Source of the DNA: Ornithodoros turicata
Lineage: Eukaryota; Arthropoda; Arachnida; Ixodida; Argasidae
Reading direction: 5' to 3'
Assembly (NCBI RefSeq): GCF_037126465.1
Contig: NC_088210.1
Span: 12,732,011-12,796,010 of the forward strand
Length of the DNA: 64,000 bases
Notes under the pieces: generated by a model
The model's input: the letters and a program-made list of their open reading frames with translations, nothing else
The model's database searches: none
Told to the model about the DNA's origin: nothing
Part shown: positions 38,871-49,520 of the stretch, in pieces
Position numbering within the stretch: position 1 is the first letter of the stretch
How the letters are laid out: each line of letters opens with the position of its first letter
Position numbers and translations under genes: made by a program

Positions 38871-39101
38871 AAAAAAATGTATATAAAAGAGAAGAATTCG
38901 GTAATAAAGGATAAACTAACAAAATGTGAAAGAAGGATGAGATTAGATTAAAGACAAATAAGATTTTTAAAAAAGACAGGAAAGCAATCTGTATGAGGGT
39001 GAGAGGGGGCGCTGATGAGATGATAAGACTTGAGTTCACAGACTAGCGCGTCCTGGAGTGGCATGTTCCGAGTGGTTTGGGGGGGGGATATTTGGGACTA
39101 A

Positions 39102-39387
39102 GAGAGAAACTGATGTTCTGAGGCTGGAACAACATAGAAGGGACAGATACAAACAAAGCCTCAAATTGCCTAAGAAATCAACGATGAAAGATGAAAGTCA
39201 CTGAAAAGGTTAGCCACCTGTAGGGATCGAACCCACATCTTCTGGATTACCGGTCCAGGGCTCTACCAATTGTGCTAAGCTAACACGCCTCTCCAGCGAC
39301 TTTCGGGGTGCGTCATCTGAAGGGACGACAAACCAGCCATTCACTTGCACTCACCCTCCTTTCACTCTTACATTTTTTGCTCACTCA
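39102..39387 (-). mobile_element. tRNA-containing SINE-like repeat T, copy 1
   Basis: On the minus strand: GTAAGAGTGAAAGGAGGGTG, CTGGTTTGTCCCTTCAG, GGCGTGTT, a 72-nt tRNA-like segment (39213-39284), then CCTTTTCAGTGACTTTCATC to GCCTCAGAACATCAG. The tRNA-like part folds as a cloverleaf: acceptor GTTAGCT, D stem GCTC/GAGC, anticodon arm CTGGA-CCGGTAA-TCCAG (GGT, position 33 is C), T arm with TTCGATC. C33 and the repeated flanks argue for a SINE and not a working tRNA gene. Confidence 0.7.
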
Positions 39388-39436
39388 TACACACATTCAT
39401 ACGACGGAAATCGACGCAAGCGGCACCTGTTGAACA

Positions 39437-39720
39437 AGAGAGAAACTGATGTTCTGAGGCTGGAACAACATATAAGAGACAGATACAAACAAAGCCTCAA
39501 ATTTCCTAAGAAATCAACGATGAAAGATGAAAGTCACTGAAAAGGTTAGCCAGCTGTAGGGATCGAACCCACATCTTCTGGATTACCGGTCCAGGGTTCT
39601 ACCAATTGAGCTAAGCTAACTTGCCTCTCCAGCGACTTTCGGGGTGCGTCATCTGAAGGGACGTCAAACCAGCCACTCACTCGCACTCACCCTCCTTTCA
39701 CTCTTACTTTTTTTGCTCAC
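39437..39720 (-). mobile_element. SINE-like repeat T, copy 2 (tandem)
   Basis: 335 bp downstream of copy 1, same strand and nearly the same sequence. tRNA-like part at 39549-39620 with the same GGT anticodon loop. It ends where a LINE family X tail begins. Confidence 0.7.
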
Positions 39721-39779
39721 TAACATCTCCATTTTTTTACCAATAAGTCAGTCAAACAATCAATCAATCAATCAATCAA
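39720..39779 (+). mobile_element. LINE family X tail with (AATC)n
   Basis: CTAACATCTCCATTTTTTTA, CCAATAAGTCAGTC, then five CAAT units. Confidence 0.6.
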
Positions 39780-39928
39780 GCGCATGACTACTGACCACAG
39801 GACGGAGAAAAGGCACGTATTTATTGTCACGTAATGGTTGGCGCATTGGTGCTGCCGAGATAATGAAACGTGGCATCTAATAAACGCGAGATTTCACTCA
39901 CCATTTTCCGTAAAATCGCTCACGGCCT

Positions 39929-40130
39929 AAACTCTCAAAAAGAGAGCTTCACCGCATGACCAATGGTCGTCCGGAATAATATCGTTCTCGTTCCTGATTT
40001 ACTGAAAATGAGAGCCTTTTTTGTGAAAATCTGGATGCGTGTTAATTGCCACAAAAAGGTGTACGCTCCGCTCCCTCTTCAGATTAGATGCGATATACCT
40101 TTATCATCCACACTCTAAAAACTGAACATG
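39929..40130. mobile_element. Degraded palindromic MITE
   Basis: ACTCTCAAAAAGAGAGCTTC, ATATCGTTCTCG, a core with TTTTTGTGAAAATC and CACAAAAAGGTGTACG, then a second terminus CACTCTAAAAACTGAAC at 40112. Confidence 0.5.
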
Positions 40131-40196
40131 TTTCAGGATATCCCTTCTATGTGAAATCTATACCGGAAAAAAGTCGTGTGCTGTGTTGGGGTTATA

Positions 40197-40438
40197 CACT
40201 CTTAAAAAATGAACTTCACCGCATAGCACGCTCCTAGCCAACCATCATCTCGAATGATATCGTTATCTGCCCTGATTTGTTGAAAACGGGAGGCGTACGC
40301 CTTTTTTTGTGACACTTATGCTGTTCATAATTGTCCCAGAAAAGGCGTACGCCTCCCGTTTTCAACAAATCAGGGCAGATAACGATATCATTCGTGGCAA
40401 TGGCTGGCGCAGAGCGTGGAAGTTCATTTCTAAGAATG
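40197..40438. mobile_element. Palindromic MITE, A/B chimera
   Basis: The left arm and inner right arm are subfamily A (ATATCGTTATCTGCCC and its complement). The outer right arm is subfamily B (CATTCGTGGCAATGGCTGGC then CAGAGCGTGG). TA on both sides. Confidence 0.85.
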
Positions 40439-40544
40439 TATGTACGCACGTGTCCCTGAGGGGTTCCCGGACACAAGGCGGTGGCGTAAATCAACTTATA
40501 GCAGCGAGGTACGCAGAAAAATGTAGCGGCGAGAGGTTGTTGTA

Positions 40545-40767
40545 CACTCTAAAAACTGAACTTCACCGCATTGCACGCTCTGCGCCAACCGTGGCCACGA
40601 ATGATGGGGTTATCACTTCTGATCTGAGGGGGGCGTAGGCCTTTTTATGCCAATTTGGATATACGATAATCGACACAGAAAAGCGACGCCTCCCTCTCTC
40701 CTCGAATCAGAAGCGATAACCCTATCATTCGTGGCTATGGTTGGCGCAGAGTTCATTTCTAAGAGTG
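40545..40767. mobile_element. Palindromic MITE, subfamily B (reference copy)
   Basis: CACTCTAAAAACTGAACTTC to TTCATTTCTAAGAGTG. The inner arms are GGGTTATCACTTCTGAT and ATCAGAAGCGATAACCC, the centre is AT-rich. The outermost right arm lost the GCATTGCACGC block. Confidence 0.8.
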
Positions 40768-40885
40768 CCCAGCCAGTGCCGGGATTCGAACCCGAGCATC
40801 TCTCCTAAAATCACATATGATAACGACATCGTTCTGCACTATCACAGAAATTCATAGTGTTAAGAGGCAAAATGCTATGTTAGAG
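40768..40885 (-). repeat. tRNA-like repeat joined to a MITE end
   Basis: Inverse of 28380-28536: CCCAGCCAGTGCCGGGATTC, the B box (CGGGTTCGAATCCCGG on the minus strand), then TCATATGATAACG and GAGGCAAAATGCTATGTTAG. Confidence 0.65.
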
Positions 40886-41398
40886 GCGGTTTATCAGAAA
40901 GGCGACCGATCGACTCAAAGTCAGTGCGAAGAAGACACAAACGGAGAGAGCGATCGTGATGATTCTTCTTCACAATAGTGGTAATATGCACTACCGTGAC
41001 CGTGGAGGTTCTCGGTGTTTCCCCCCCCCCCAGAAATTGTACCTTTGGTAGTGCATTTGGGAGAGGGGAACGTGTGGAAGTCATCGTCTCCCATGTGAAG
41101 TCCCCATAGAACCCCTCCCGACATATTTTTCTGGCTACACCCCTGGTAATATGCATTTATTCAAGCGCACGAAGTGGTTGGGACCAGAGACAAAAATATT
41201 TGAGGTCGTTGGTCCCGTACAGCACAAGCGTCATGAGGGATAAAATAGTAGAGTATATGTCCGTGTTCATATCCTAACAAAATATGTGAACATAGACCAT
41301 CAGTCCGAATAGCGTCACTCCCGCCAGTAATTTCTCGTAAATGGGAGGCTCACCCCTTTTTATGACACTTTGCAATGTATCTTAACAATCACAAGGTA
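40886..41398. other. No gene; decayed MITE arm at 41296-41390
   Basis: C11 at 41020-41030 and unassigned sequence, then CCGCCAGTAATTTCTCG, ATGGGAGGCTCACCCC and TATGACACTTTG, a worn MITE half. Confidence 0.4.
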
Positions 41399-41647
41399 CA
41401 CTCTTAAAAATGAACTTCACCGCATAGCAAGCTCCTAGCCAACCATCATCACGAATGATATCGTTATCTGCCCTGATTTGTTGAAAATGGGAGGCGTACG
41501 CCTTTTCTGTGACAATTATGAACAGCATAAGTGTCACAAAAAAGGCGTACACCTCCCGTTTTCAACAAATCAGGCCAGATAACGATATCATTCGAGATGA
41601 TGTTTGGCTAGGAGCGTGCTATGCGGTGAAGTTCATTTTTAAGAGTG
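41399..41647. mobile_element. Palindromic MITE, subfamily A (near-perfect)
   Basis: Among the best-preserved copies: 249 bp, arms of about 120 bp, mismatches few, TA on both sides. Centre GTGACAATTATGAACAGC / ATAAGTGTCAC. Its right arm opens the frame that starts at 41509. Confidence 0.95.
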
Positions 41648-41748
41648 TACGTACGCCCCACTTTCATCATGAATCGAGAATGATAGCGATGCCACTCTCC
41701 ACACTGCAAGGCCTCGAGCGTATTTCTGTGGTGAAGTTCTCCTTTAGA

Positions 41749-41887
41749 CATACAACGTCGGCACAGTTCCCTGAGAAGTCAGCCCAGGACGTTCGTTCCC
41801 CCAGAGCGTTAGTCGTGACGTTGCCCACCTCTGCGAGGCCGACAACGGCGAGATTTTTCAACACTACCACCACCACCACCACCACCA
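41749..41887 (+). mobile_element. 5'-truncated SINE with 11-bp TSD
   Basis: TCGGCACAGTTCCCTGAG, CCCCCAGAGCG, TCGTGACGTTGCCCACC, GGCCGACAACGGCG, then an (ACC)n tail. TCTCCTTTAGA flanks it at 41738-41748 and 41888-41898. Plus-strand insertion lacking the tRNA head. Confidence 0.85.
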
Positions 41888-41898
41888 TCTCCTTTAGA

Positions 41899-42525
41899 AT
41901 GCACGCGCTCTCTTCATCCCTTCTTACACTGCGGCTGCCAAACAGCAGATTCACGTACGGGTGTATTAAGAGCGCAAATACAGTACAAAGTCCGACGGCG
42001 CACTGGGAAACGGATGCACCCACCACTAGCGTTGTCGTTGGCGACAGCGATATAGGGCCAGCGCCCGAATTCTTCTCGTGTCAAAGTCTGACGCCGAAGA
42101 ATCGACCGACTTTAGACCGACTCCCGCATTTTTCTAAAAAAAAAAAAAAAAAAAACCCTTTTCTCGCGAGCTGCAATCGATCGAATCTCGTCCAAGACGA
42201 CGCTTTCCCGCCGTCGTTTAACTATGCCATAGCTACCCCCATATTATGGTCCGTCGCAGCAGGACTTCTCCGCAGAAGGGAAAGCGTATATACAGCGGGA
42301 AGTCTTGCGGGAAAACGATGAAAGGATACGCCTTTATCTGCCGCGAAGTTGCAGTGCATGATTGAATGATGGGAGATTGGAAGTCATCGTCTTCTAGCCG
42401 TTGGTGACGCTAGCGTTTTTTCCAAGTTAAGTTTTTGAGTGTAGGGGACCCAATTGCTATGGTTGGTTGGTTGGTCGCGTGTAACCGCCGAGCGATGTGT
42501 CGCCGACATGGCTAAAGAAACCCTA
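41899..42525. other. No supported gene
   Basis: The long frame 41509-42321 (270 codons) runs from MITE arm through SINE into unassigned sequence with an A18 run; it is a chance frame. Confidence 0.5.
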
Positions 42526-42772
42526 CACTCTTAAAAATGAGTTTCACCACATAGCACGCTCCTAGCCAGCCATATTCCCGAATGACAACGTTCTCGCCCC
42601 TGATTTGTTGGAAACGGGAGGCTGAGCCTATCTTGTGCCATTATGCACGTGCATAATGGCTACAAATTAGATTCCTCCTCCCGTTTTCAAGAAATTAGGG
42701 GCGAGAACGTTGTCATTCGGGATGATGGTTGTCTAGGGGCGTGTTATGTGGCGAAACTCATTTTTAAGACTG
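42526..42772. mobile_element. Palindromic MITE, subfamily C
   Basis: CACTCTTAAAAATGAGTTTC to CTCATTTTTAAGACTG, inner ACAACGTTCTCGCCCC, centre CCATTATGCACGTGCATAATGG, itself an exact 22-bp palindrome. Confidence 0.85.
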
Positions 42773-42774
42773 TA

Positions 42775-43040
42775 CACTTTTAAAACAGAACTTCACCGCA
42801 TAGCACCCTGCTAACCAACCCCCATTCCGAACGATATCCTTCTCTTCGCTGATTTGTTGAAAATGGGAACAACAACAACAGCAACTAGATGTGTGACGAT
42901 GGGAGGAGGCGCCTATCTTGGACATGCATAATGTGTCCAAGATATAGGCGCCTCCTCTCATTTTCAACACATCCGGAGAGAGAACGATGGTGGTTAGTTA
43001 GGAGCGTGCTATGTAGCTCTGTTTTATGATCCCATTCTAA
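42775..43040. mobile_element. Palindromic MITE, subfamily D, head-to-tail with previous
   Basis: Begins CACTTTTAAAACAGAACTTC after sharing the TA of the copy at 42526. The core GAGGCGCCTATCTTGGAC is palindromic. An insertion (AACAACAACAACAGCAACTA region, 42869-42895) lies in the left arm. The right terminus is lost where the G-run repeat begins. Confidence 0.8.
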
Positions 43041-43211
43041 CACTTTGCTCTCCCCGACGAACTCACGCACCCTCTATCATCTCCACCCTACATCCTTCAT
43101 CCGTCTCTCTCTCTTTTTTTTTTTTTGCTATAGTTGTGACGACACCAACTTCTGTGTGACCAACAACAGCGGGCCGATCCTGCCACTACCCCCCCCCCCC
43201 CCCACTTCGTT
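43041..43211 (-). mobile_element. G-run repeat, inverted copy
   Basis: TTCTAACACTTTGCTCTCCC, CACCCTCTATCATC, T12, GCTATAGTTGTGACGAC, GACCAACAACAGCGGGCC, then C16. Reverse complement of the 28048 repeat. Confidence 0.65.
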
Positions 43212-43441
43212 TTAACACGTGTGACAACATCTTAGCGCGAAGCATCGGACGATCGTGCGCTCAGCATAAATTAACCGGACGAGATATCGCCTTCCAGTGG
43301 ATTCTGTCCCACCTCGGTATCGACGGTAACGAAGGGACTGATCAGCTAGCGTTCTCAGCACACCTGAGCTGCAGCCTTCGTTTACCAACTCAGAACGACA
43401 CCGACAGGCAAATTTGGCCGTTCTGTCGTCGGCAATGTTAA
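43212..43441 (+). pseudogene. LINE-type RNase H domain fragment
   Basis: Reading the frame that ends with TAA at 43439-43441 gives LARSIGRSC..., then FQWILSHLGIDGNEGTDQLA. The W-x-x-S-H-x-G-I-x-G-N-E-x-x-D-x-L-A pattern is the C-terminal half of the RNase H carried by I- and R1-type LINEs, with the H and final D in place. The N-terminal half and reverse transcriptase are missing upstream, where a G-run repeat abuts. There is no start codon. Too short for the usual frame search, but a confident relic. Confidence 0.75.
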
Positions 43442-44095
43442 CATCAAGGATAACTCGACGGAAATTTGCATTTCATGTTGCGGGCAAGGAAAACTAATTA
43501 CCGCACACAGACGTTCCGCGTCAGAAGAATTGGAGAAGCCGCCTTCACAGGACTTTTAATCTAATCTTTAGCAACGTTTCTAATAGAGAGGGAAGGCTGC
43601 ACAGTTAAAATCGAACTCGCTCCACATATCACGTTGTTGTTATTGTGATGTTGTGGTTTCCAGACTGCGCGCGGTAACACGTCGGAGTGTTAAACGCAGT
43701 GTTATACGCGGGCAATGCAGTTTTGCAGCCGGACTTGACGGGTAGTGTTAAGTTGGTGGTTACTTCGGCACACCGTAGCCCGCAGTTTCCAATTTACATT
43801 TTCTGAAAAGCTATGAGTGTGATTGGGATGAAACTGATGACGTTAGGGTGCTATGGGGTCACGCCACTGAATGAAGTCATTCCATGAGATTAATTGCACC
43901 TCAATTGAATTAATTAACATGGCAGCTTTAAAGTTTATGTATTGCACGGGGTTATGAGGACGCTTCGGTCTTTTGCTTTTTTCTTTTTTTTTAGTTTTCT
44001 GTTGCCTTATGTATGATTTCTATCTCTACCTATATATTACGTATTATTTCCGAATAACGAACCGGAGGCATATTACTCAGGGCAATCGTACACCC
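43442..44095. other. No supported gene
   Basis: Unassigned, AT-rich after 43880. Confidence 0.4.
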
Positions 44096-44202
44096 TCAGC
44101 CAACTTCATAGAGAACTGTGCCGATGTTTGGCTTAGGGCGTCTCAGGAAAACCCCAGGAGAACCCCAGATAGCACAGGGTTCAGGGATTCGAACCTGAAC
44201 AA
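44096..44202 (-). mobile_element. SINE fragment with B box
   Basis: On the minus strand: CAGGTTCGAATCCCTG (B box), TGTGCTATCTGGGGTTCTCC, GGGGTTTTCCTGAGACGCCC, TAAGCC, CGGCACAGTTCTC. Head 5' half and tail missing. Confidence 0.7.
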
Positions 44203-44547
44203 GACAAAACCCTTTGAGTACATAAGCAAAGAGACGACGCCGTATGCCCCGCTTCATTAGATATATTCGGAGCAGAAATTGCGTCGTCGACACTGCGCAT
44301 GCGCCAAAGCGACATTTCACTTTTGGGCACGCGCGCTGTTTGTCGAAAAAAAAAGAAACTGAGCGTGAGTTCCGCAAAAACGCCCCAAACTTATCTCGTG
44401 CCGGCCTCGCATGGCACGAGAGGTTGGCATAGAGCTACGTATACACATCGAAATGCATTCAGCAATAGCATTTTCGTTCAAATTATTTATTTAAAAAAAT
44501 CATGTTTTTTTCAACCACCGATTGGGGACAAGGATCGCTTAGACTGT
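44203..44547. other. No supported gene
   Basis: Short unrecognised frames only. Confidence 0.4.
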
Positions 44548-44612
44548 TATCTCTTAAAACGGAACTTCATCGGATAACACGTTGAAGGCTAACCATTGCA
44601 CAGAGTACTACT
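44548..44612. mobile_element. MITE left terminus fragment
   Basis: TCTCTTAAAACGGAACTTCA, AACACGTTGAAGGCTAACC, TTGCACAGAGTACTA; closest to the copy at 51436. Confidence 0.45.
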
Positions 44613-44755
44613 TGCTGTCCATTGTACAGTAAATGCGGATGCCACTCAGTTTTCAGCGACACGTTGATTAAAGGGCGTTCAGCCAGCCGGACAGCTAGGG
44701 AGCTAATTGAAGCCTACCAGATAAGGAAATTGGGCCCCATTGTGCGTTAATACCC

Positions 44756-45419
44756 CTGTCGGACGGGCGCACTTACGGACCTAACGGTTACGGTCTTACG
44801 TACATACGGTCATTAAATTCTTGTAAGACGGTCAGTCATTCGGCCTTCGCGACAAAACTGAGGTGTATAAGGGAAACGGAGCTCTCGCAAGACAGTTTAC
44901 GGCGTTCCCCCCGAAACTGTTCAAGTCTCGTTATCAAACGCCATGAACAGGATGGCGCAGATTTCCTTCGATTCGAAATAAAATGTTTTTATCAGACGTA
45001 ATGTTTCGAGAACTTTTTTCGTGCTCAACCCCTCGAGTTTTTCTGGTGAATATTTACACTTCGCTTCTCCTCATATCTCGTCAGTTCATAGTGATACCCT
45101 CGAACCACCGCACTCCGTGTCGTCTGCATCCAAAACTGTGCGCGCACAACGAAGCATCGAAATTGCTTCAAAACAAATATCGTTTGCTGTTTTTCAAATT
45201 GGCTAAGTGCAAACGAAACGTTGTTTCCGAGTACGCACACTGAGAACAAATGTGATATAAGTACATTTCGTTCAACGTTCGCAGATGTGTCTACACATCA
45301 ACGGCAAAACGCCTTCACGGATACCGTCTGGCAACCTTCTAGGGTTCAAGGCCATATTTCAGCTACTGCCTTTTCTTAATGCCGTGGCCTTAAAGGCCGT
45401 ATGTGTGCCCGTCTGACAG
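44756..45419. mobile_element. TIR element, CTGTC(G/A)GACGGGC ends (664 bp)
   Basis: CTGTCGGACGGGCGCACTTA and, inverted at the right, CTGTCAGACGGGCACACATA: about 23-bp TIRs with three mismatches. TTACGG/CCGTAAG motifs repeat inside. No transposase; the frame at 44983-45243 is unrecognised. No target duplication identified. Confidence 0.65.
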
Positions 45420-46759
45420 AGTTATAAGCCAACCTTCGCTCGCCTTACAGGATAAGGAGTTCACGTTTTCAGATAAATGTAATGTTTGATAACTATGAAC
45501 CGGTCGCTCCTTTTTGTACCGGTTTACCTACTTTCCTGTATGTTCTTGCAACCCTGTTTTCAATAAACTTTGCAATTGTCGCTGAGCGCTCGTCCTGTCT
45601 ACTTCTCTGACATTCTCCTCTAGCGCTTTTAAGTTTGTTGAATACTACCCTTATCACTCATAACTTGTACTTTAAAAAAGAAAGAAGAAGGAAAACGCGG
45701 GGCGTACGCCATTTCGTGGTATGTAACACAAAAAGGCGTACGACTACCTTCTCAACAAACAACAAAAAGGGGACAGACCGATGTTATTACATGTATCGAG
45801 TAATATCTCGTTCTGCCGCTCCTTCAATGACGTACATCAGAAGCAGTAAAAGTAAAAATATAAAGAAAGTTAATGACGCAAGCAACGGGTCGTATAACGT
45901 GATTGCAATAACGTTATTTAGTACCGAAACTTCCCTTCATTAATGAATTTCACATGCAATGCAAATCTAGAACTTCGCCTGAATGTCCTACTAACGCAAG
46001 ATGCTTCCGGTTTGACCGGCGCCGGGGAAGGAGCCCTATTCAAAAATTTCTCTCGTGTTGCCTTCGCACGCCGTGTGCCTCGTTCATTGGGTACGCTAAA
46101 AATGGTTTCCCTATTTTAAAACTGTTTATTAGGTTTCTCTTTGTGCGGAAAAAGAGAGAAAAAAAAACTCAGAAGGTAGGTGTCGGTTATCTCGGTTTAT
46201 TGAAGATTTATTGGGCGCGTATCGCACCATTATATTGAGCGGGTAATATTTCTAACAGAAAATAGACATGCTATGGCCCTTTGCACTTTATGAGTGAGTT
46301 TCTCAGCCGTTGCTTGTGCAAATACTTATCATTTTTTTAGAACCTTGTCATAACCCTTCTTTTCTTTTTTCTTTTTTTAGCCGGCATCAATTGAACGGCG
46401 CCACCAAATATCAGAACGAATGCATAGGGATAGCGATAGGATTTACATTGTCAGGACAGATTCATGTTGCCGTGCATCGACAATCGTGTGAAAGAAAAAA
46501 ATCTGTAGGAACCTGCTACGCCATTATTTTATTATTGATCGTTGAGTGATCGGAAGAAATGCTAGGCGATTTTTTTTTCTATTAAAATGTGCTTATTTAA
46601 CCCTCGCCTTGAGTAATGCGATCCAATTTGAAATTATCGTGCACTACCGAAGTAGTCATTTCTCCTGGCAGAGATCTATAGAGCTTATCTGAAAAACATT
46701 GCGCAACGAAGAAATAACAAAACTGGCCTTCGTGCAGAGTTCTCCTCACCACCCCTGCA
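45420..46759. other. No supported gene; MITE core at 45690-45765
   Basis: GCGGGGCGTACGCC...AAAAAGGCGTACGACTACC keeps only the centre of a palindromic MITE. Frames at 45635-45943, 45954-46238 and 46310-46549 are unrecognised. Confidence 0.4.
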
Positions 46760-47315
46760 GACTTACAACCCATTCATGTACGGTCTGTCGACCCATTGAT
46801 GGAGTTTGTCATCGCTTGCCAGCGCAGTCGTAAAGAAGCATACCTTCTCTACCGCTTACGGCTCAATGTTGCCCGTACACCCTGACCTCTCTTCAAAATG
46901 GGTCAGCTAAATTCACCCAACTGGAATGTCTGTGGCGTGGAAGCTGACATCCCATACCAGCTCCTGCATTGTCGGCAGCACCTTCACCGTAGGAACAGCC
47001 TCGTTGCCGTCTGCTCCGTATTGACTGCAATGACTTTCCGTTGGCCGCTCTCCTTGGCCCCGTCCTGCACCCCAACTAGTGGGCTGTCACCGCCGCTGTC
47101 CTCAGGTTTCTCCGAGTCTCAGGACTCGTGAACTGCATGTGACGTCGTTCTATGTCTCTTTTCTTTTTTTTTTCTTTCTTTTTTCTTTCTTCCCTTCTTT
47201 TTCTTTTCCCCTTTTTCCTTTTTTTTGGAATAGCAAGCCGGCTCTTTGCATGGCTTCCTTTTCTTTTTATTTTTCTTAATAACCATATGCCTCCGCACCC
47301 CCCCCCCCCCACCTC
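46760..47315 (+). pseudogene. LINE ORF2 C-terminal relic with C-run tail
   Basis: FVIACQRSRKEAYLLYRLRL (about 46807-46866) then, after a frame change, MGQLNSPNWNVCGVEADIPY and LLHCRQHLHRRNSL (from 46898): the C-x2-C...D.....LLHC...H...R layout of ORF2 ends. The downstream last-helix region is out of frame. The 3' UTR is T-rich (47155-47223), then GGAATAGCAAGCCGG, CTTAATAACCATATGCC and C13. At least two frameshifts; non-functional. Confidence 0.7.
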
Positions 47316-47922
47316 CCCGCTGCACGCACTGGATTTGCAGACTTCAAACTTAAATTGTATGACGTCACACCATTGCCTACGCCCGCTTTTGGCGACAAAA
47401 ACCAACGGCGGATGCTAAAAAATTTTTCAGTAGATTTACACCTAAGGTGAGTCAGGTATCTTTCTTGTTTCGTTTTCTTTTCGTTTGTTTGTCTGTTTCA
47501 TACGACGAATGCTCTTTATTGCGTCCACGTAGTTGCAAGAGCACCTACATCTTCCTTGTTTAATTTAGGATTCGCGATTAAAATTCCAATTTACAACTTG
47601 GAACAACAATAGCCGATAGCTCATTAGGCGCTGAGCCGAAAGTGATTCATATAGCAAGCCTGCCACAGGTCTGCATACATTAACGAGGATCACTAGAGTG
47701 GTCTTTATTCCCTGCGCTTATTTGCATGAGAACGTATGTGTTCACAGTTTGATTTACAAACGTGCACTTACAATCCAGTCGATCGCTACGTGTGTGGCGA
47801 CATGAGCACAGTACGGATATAAATTCGACAAACTGGTGTCCTATAAAGCGCGGCGGATGACGTTGATGTTTAAAAAGAAAAAAAATAGAAGGGAGAGATA
47901 GAATTCATCACACGAAGAATTC
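47316..47922. other. No supported gene
   Basis: Unassigned sequence, no frame above 60 codons of interest. Confidence 0.4.
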
Positions 47923-47930
47923 GGCTACTC

Positions 47931-48682
47931 CAGACATGTACAAGATACTCAAAAATGTATTTAAGATAAGATAATAAATACTGACGTTAGAATGTAATTA
48001 AGATAGAGTATAAATACATGAAAATTAATGTAATTAAGATAGAGTACGAAATACTTCAAAAAGTATTTGAAATACAATTAAGATACTATTTATCCTTGAA
48101 CTCAAAAAGTCACCAGTCACCGGCCAATGCAGCGAGTCGCCGCTATGTGACATGAATAACCTAAAACCCGCGTACTATATGTAAGCCGTCCCTGTATGAT
48201 AGGAGTCATCTAAACAGAAGTCCCAAAAAGATGACAAAGAGATATCATATAACTCCACTAAGTATATGTGATGTGACCCAGAACAAATCAAACTTCTAGC
48301 AGGTCCCTGCTCGGCGAGGTCAGAATTCGGCGTTACCACATTAGGGCACACATAATAGAACCTTCATCCGCAAAGGATTAGTACATACGGGGCAAGATCT
48401 CTAAATGGAGACTTCCAAGAAGGGCCAATGTCCGGGTCAAGTCCGAGGGACTCAGGAAATTTCCACTGAACACGCAAGATAATGGAAAGACGAGACACAG
48501 AAAGTTTGAGAGGGAGATCCAAAATATGTAATTAGAGTATTGAGTAGAAAATACCATAACATGTATTTTAAATAGAGTACAAATACACAAAACAAAAAGT
48601 ATTGAGTAGAGTACCAAAATACCGCAAATTGTATTTAAAATACAGTATTTTAAATACAATACTCCAAATACGTACAAGTCTG
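47931..48682. mobile_element. hAT-like MITE (752 bp) with exact 8-bp TSD
   Basis: The ends CAGACATGTAC and GTACAAGTCTG are inverted repeats with one mismatch. GTATTTNAAATAC motifs repeat near both ends. GGCTACTC lies directly outside on each side (47923-47930 and 48683-48690), an exact 8-bp duplication. The minus frame 48378-48890 inside is AT-driven and not a transposase. Confidence 0.85.
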
Positions 48683-48690
48683 GGCTACTC

Positions 48691-49259
48691 CCATATAGGC
48701 CATTACCCATATGCCACAAGAAGCCATTAGCATAGTGCACAATGAAACACACGGCGCTATATATAGTATAAACTGTCTCCAATGCGCTAGAGTGTATAAA
48801 AGTCACAAACGCTGACAAGCCCGTGTCACTCTTGTAAGATGGCGAAAATCTCCGACGCGCGGTGCTGAAAGCAATGTTTACCTCGGCCAAGAAAGGAAAC
48901 GGTGCTAAGCGGTATAATTCAGACGTGTTTTGGATTTAGCCTCCGGTGGGTGGATTTTGATTTTATTTCTGTTTTTGCTCAAGCACCGTAATCTGGGAAG
49001 AGGGTGGATGTACTAAAAGCACACTCTTGAGCCTCTGTTTATTGAGTGGAACGCATGTGCGGCGGGAAAGCTGTTCTGGGATCGATAACATGGACATGGT
49101 AACATATATAGCTGACGAATGACGTCCAGAGACGGGGGAAAAAAATGAAGCACAGGAAATAAAACACACCGAGAAATAAGGAAGTGAACTGTATACCTAG
49201 TCCTAATGCTTCGCCTTCCATTACAGGATATTCACTTATACATATGTTTATGTACGACA
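48691..49259. other. No supported gene
   Basis: Unassigned. Minus frames at 48963-49260 are unrecognised. Confidence 0.4.
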
Positions 49260-49520
49260 CCCTTACACACTTGCAAAGGCACTTGCCCAGTTTCTGCGGT
49301 CCTGTGGCCTTCTGGGTGAACTGTGGCCAGTTTCATGTTTGTTTTCCCTCTTTGTTCTTTTGTTTTTCTTTTTGTTTATTTGTTTTCCTTTTTCTTTGTT
49401 TTTCTTTTTGTTTGCCTTTATTTTTCCCTTTTTTTCCTGGGAATAGCAAGCCGCCATACCGGTGGCTAAGCTTTCCCTCTTATTTTTTTTATATATAATA
49501 AACATATCCCCCCCCCCCCC
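49260..49520 (+). pseudogene. LINE ORF2 end and C-run tail
   Basis: CTTGCCCAGTTTCTGCGG to GGGTGAACTGTGG is the same ORF2 end as at 14999-15043 (FLR..GLLGEL), here with a changed stop. A T-rich UTR with TTTG units, CCTGGGAATAGCAAGCCGCC, AATAAACATAT and C13 follow. Confidence 0.7.

Noticed and set aside
39213..39284. Functional tRNA-Thr(GGT) gene
   Set aside because: Position 33 is C, the acceptor stem has a mismatch, and flanks of more than 100 bp on both sides repeat with each copy, which is SINE behaviour.
41509..42321. 270-codon open frame as a host gene
   Set aside because: It runs through a MITE arm, a SINE in a chance frame and an A18 run, with no domain; it is a composite of repeats.
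48378..48890. 170-codon minus frame as a hAT transposase
   Set aside because: Phe/Leu/Ile-rich translation of the GTATTT repeats; no hATC or DDE motifs.
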